Below are positions 5,205 to 5,425 of a stretch of DNA of 5,425 nucleotides, piece by piece; within the stretch, counting starts at the first letter, position 1, and each line of letters starts with the position of its first letter. The notes beneath the pieces were generated by a model. The model saw nothing but the letters and a program-made list of their open reading frames with translations. It was not told the origin of the DNA and searched no databases. The stretch is from CAYIYO01 sp964367715 (GTDB lineage Bacteria; Chlamydiota; Chlamydiia; Chlamydiales; Criblamydiaceae): positions 1 to 5,425 of the forward strand of contig CAYIYO010000074.1 of NCBI GenBank assembly GCA_964367715.1, in the 5' to 3' direction. Made by a program: the position numbers and the translations under genes.

Positions 5205-5293
5205 TCGGTCCTTTAGACCTCAATTTATTTGTCGCTTTCCTAGGCTTGCGCTTCGCTTCGACCTAGGCTGTAAGATTGCGGTCCTTCAGACCG
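5205..5293. repeat. Three-hairpin palindromic element, probable dispersed intergenic repeat
   Basis: Three inverted repeats lie in order. Hairpin A is GGTC (5207-5210) with GACC (5216-5219). Hairpin B has CCTAGG arms (5239-5244 and 5262-5267) around a 17-nt GC-rich core that itself contains GCGCTTCGC. Hairpin C is CGGTC (5279-5283) with GACCG (5289-5293). A and C share the core GGTCCTTYAGACC. The element is clearly more GC-rich than the flanking AT-rich DNA and lies in the 409-base gene-free stretch 4980-5388. The rest of that stretch holds only a 14-bp AT palindrome (5163-5176), AT-rich filler and the rRNA terminator. The layout resembles palindromic intergenic repeats found in many copies in some bacterial genomes; a structured RNA is the alternative. 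Confidence 0.6.
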
Positions 5294-5347
5294 ATAGCTC
5301 ATAGCAATTGACTGATAAATATTTTTTAAATAATTGATATTTTTCGG

Positions 5348-5380
5348 AAAAAAAAAGCCTTCAAGGTTATCCTTGAAGGC
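5348..5380 (-). terminator. Intrinsic terminator of the rRNA operon
   Basis: On the minus strand a perfect 10-bp GC-rich stem (5371-5380 with 5357-5366) closes a 4-nt loop and is followed by nine T (complement of 5348-5356). It starts about 8 bases after the 5S 3' end. This is a textbook Rho-independent terminator. Confidence 0.95.
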
Positions 5381-5388
5381 GAAGAAAG

Positions 5389-5425
5389 ACTTGGCAGCGA
5401 CCTACTCTCCCACACTCTTGTGTGC
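5389..5425 (-). rRNA. rrf: 5S ribosomal RNA, 3' end only (runs off the right edge)
   Basis: The minus strand reads GTGGGAGAGTAGGTCGCTGCC, the conserved 3' portion of bacterial 5S rRNA (compare GCGAGAGTAGGGAACTGCC in E. coli). About 37 nt lie in the window; the remaining roughly 80 nt and presumably 23S and 16S lie to the right. The exact mature 3' end is uncertain by a few bases. A strong terminator follows at once, so this is the end of the operon. Confidence 0.93.

Noticed and set aside
5205..5293. CRISPR array or tRNA in the hairpin-rich stretch
   Set aside because: The repeats are palindromic and not regularly spaced with unique spacers, and no tRNA cloverleaf or TTCGANTC-type arm is present.

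Overview
The window looks like chromosomal DNA of a member of the Chlamydiae, probably one of the environmental (Parachlamydiales-type) families. This is inferred from three things. The first gene encodes a protein with the bilobed hydrophobic tail typical of chlamydial inclusion-membrane (Inc) proteins. It is divergent to a eukaryote-like protein tyrosine phosphatase. Ordinary housekeeping genes (hemL, adk, 5S rRNA) sit beside them in AT-rich DNA. No 16S sequence or unambiguous lineage marker is present, so the placement is moderate in confidence.

Layout, left to right. Positions 46-603 (minus) encode a 185-aa Inc-like membrane protein. A 243-bp AT-rich divergent spacer follows; it has a candidate promoter for each direction and a cluster of inverted repeats built on ATACAT/ATGTAT. 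Positions 847-1767 (plus) encode a complete classical PTP domain with a CX5R active site and one altered Q-loop residue. This gene converges on hemL, and the hairpin that appears to end its transcription lies inside the last codons of hemL. hemL (1770-3065) and adk (3129-3797) run on the minus strand 63 bp apart with no visible promoter between them. They look like an adk-hemL operon driven by a near-consensus sigma-70-type promoter at 3826-3854.

Further right are two small minus-strand genes of unknown function. One encodes 123 aa (4046-4417). The other encodes 131 aa (4584-4979), with a very acidic segment followed by a His/Cys-rich tail. Each is followed by a hairpin. Between them is an 18-bp purine-rich sequence repeated twice in tandem. 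The 131-aa gene has a 21-bp perfect inverted repeat in its leader.

The last 409 bases before the 5S end hold no gene. They contain an ordered set of three hairpins (5207-5293) with related outer hairpins and a CCTAGG-armed middle one, which I read as a dispersed palindromic repeat. After this comes the strong terminator (5348-5380) of an rRNA operon whose 5S gene enters from the right edge on the minus strand.

The most interesting parts are the divergent Inc-like/PTP pair, a plausible host-manipulation locus, and the three-hairpin element behind the rRNA operon. Nothing here amounts to a clearly new multi-gene system.
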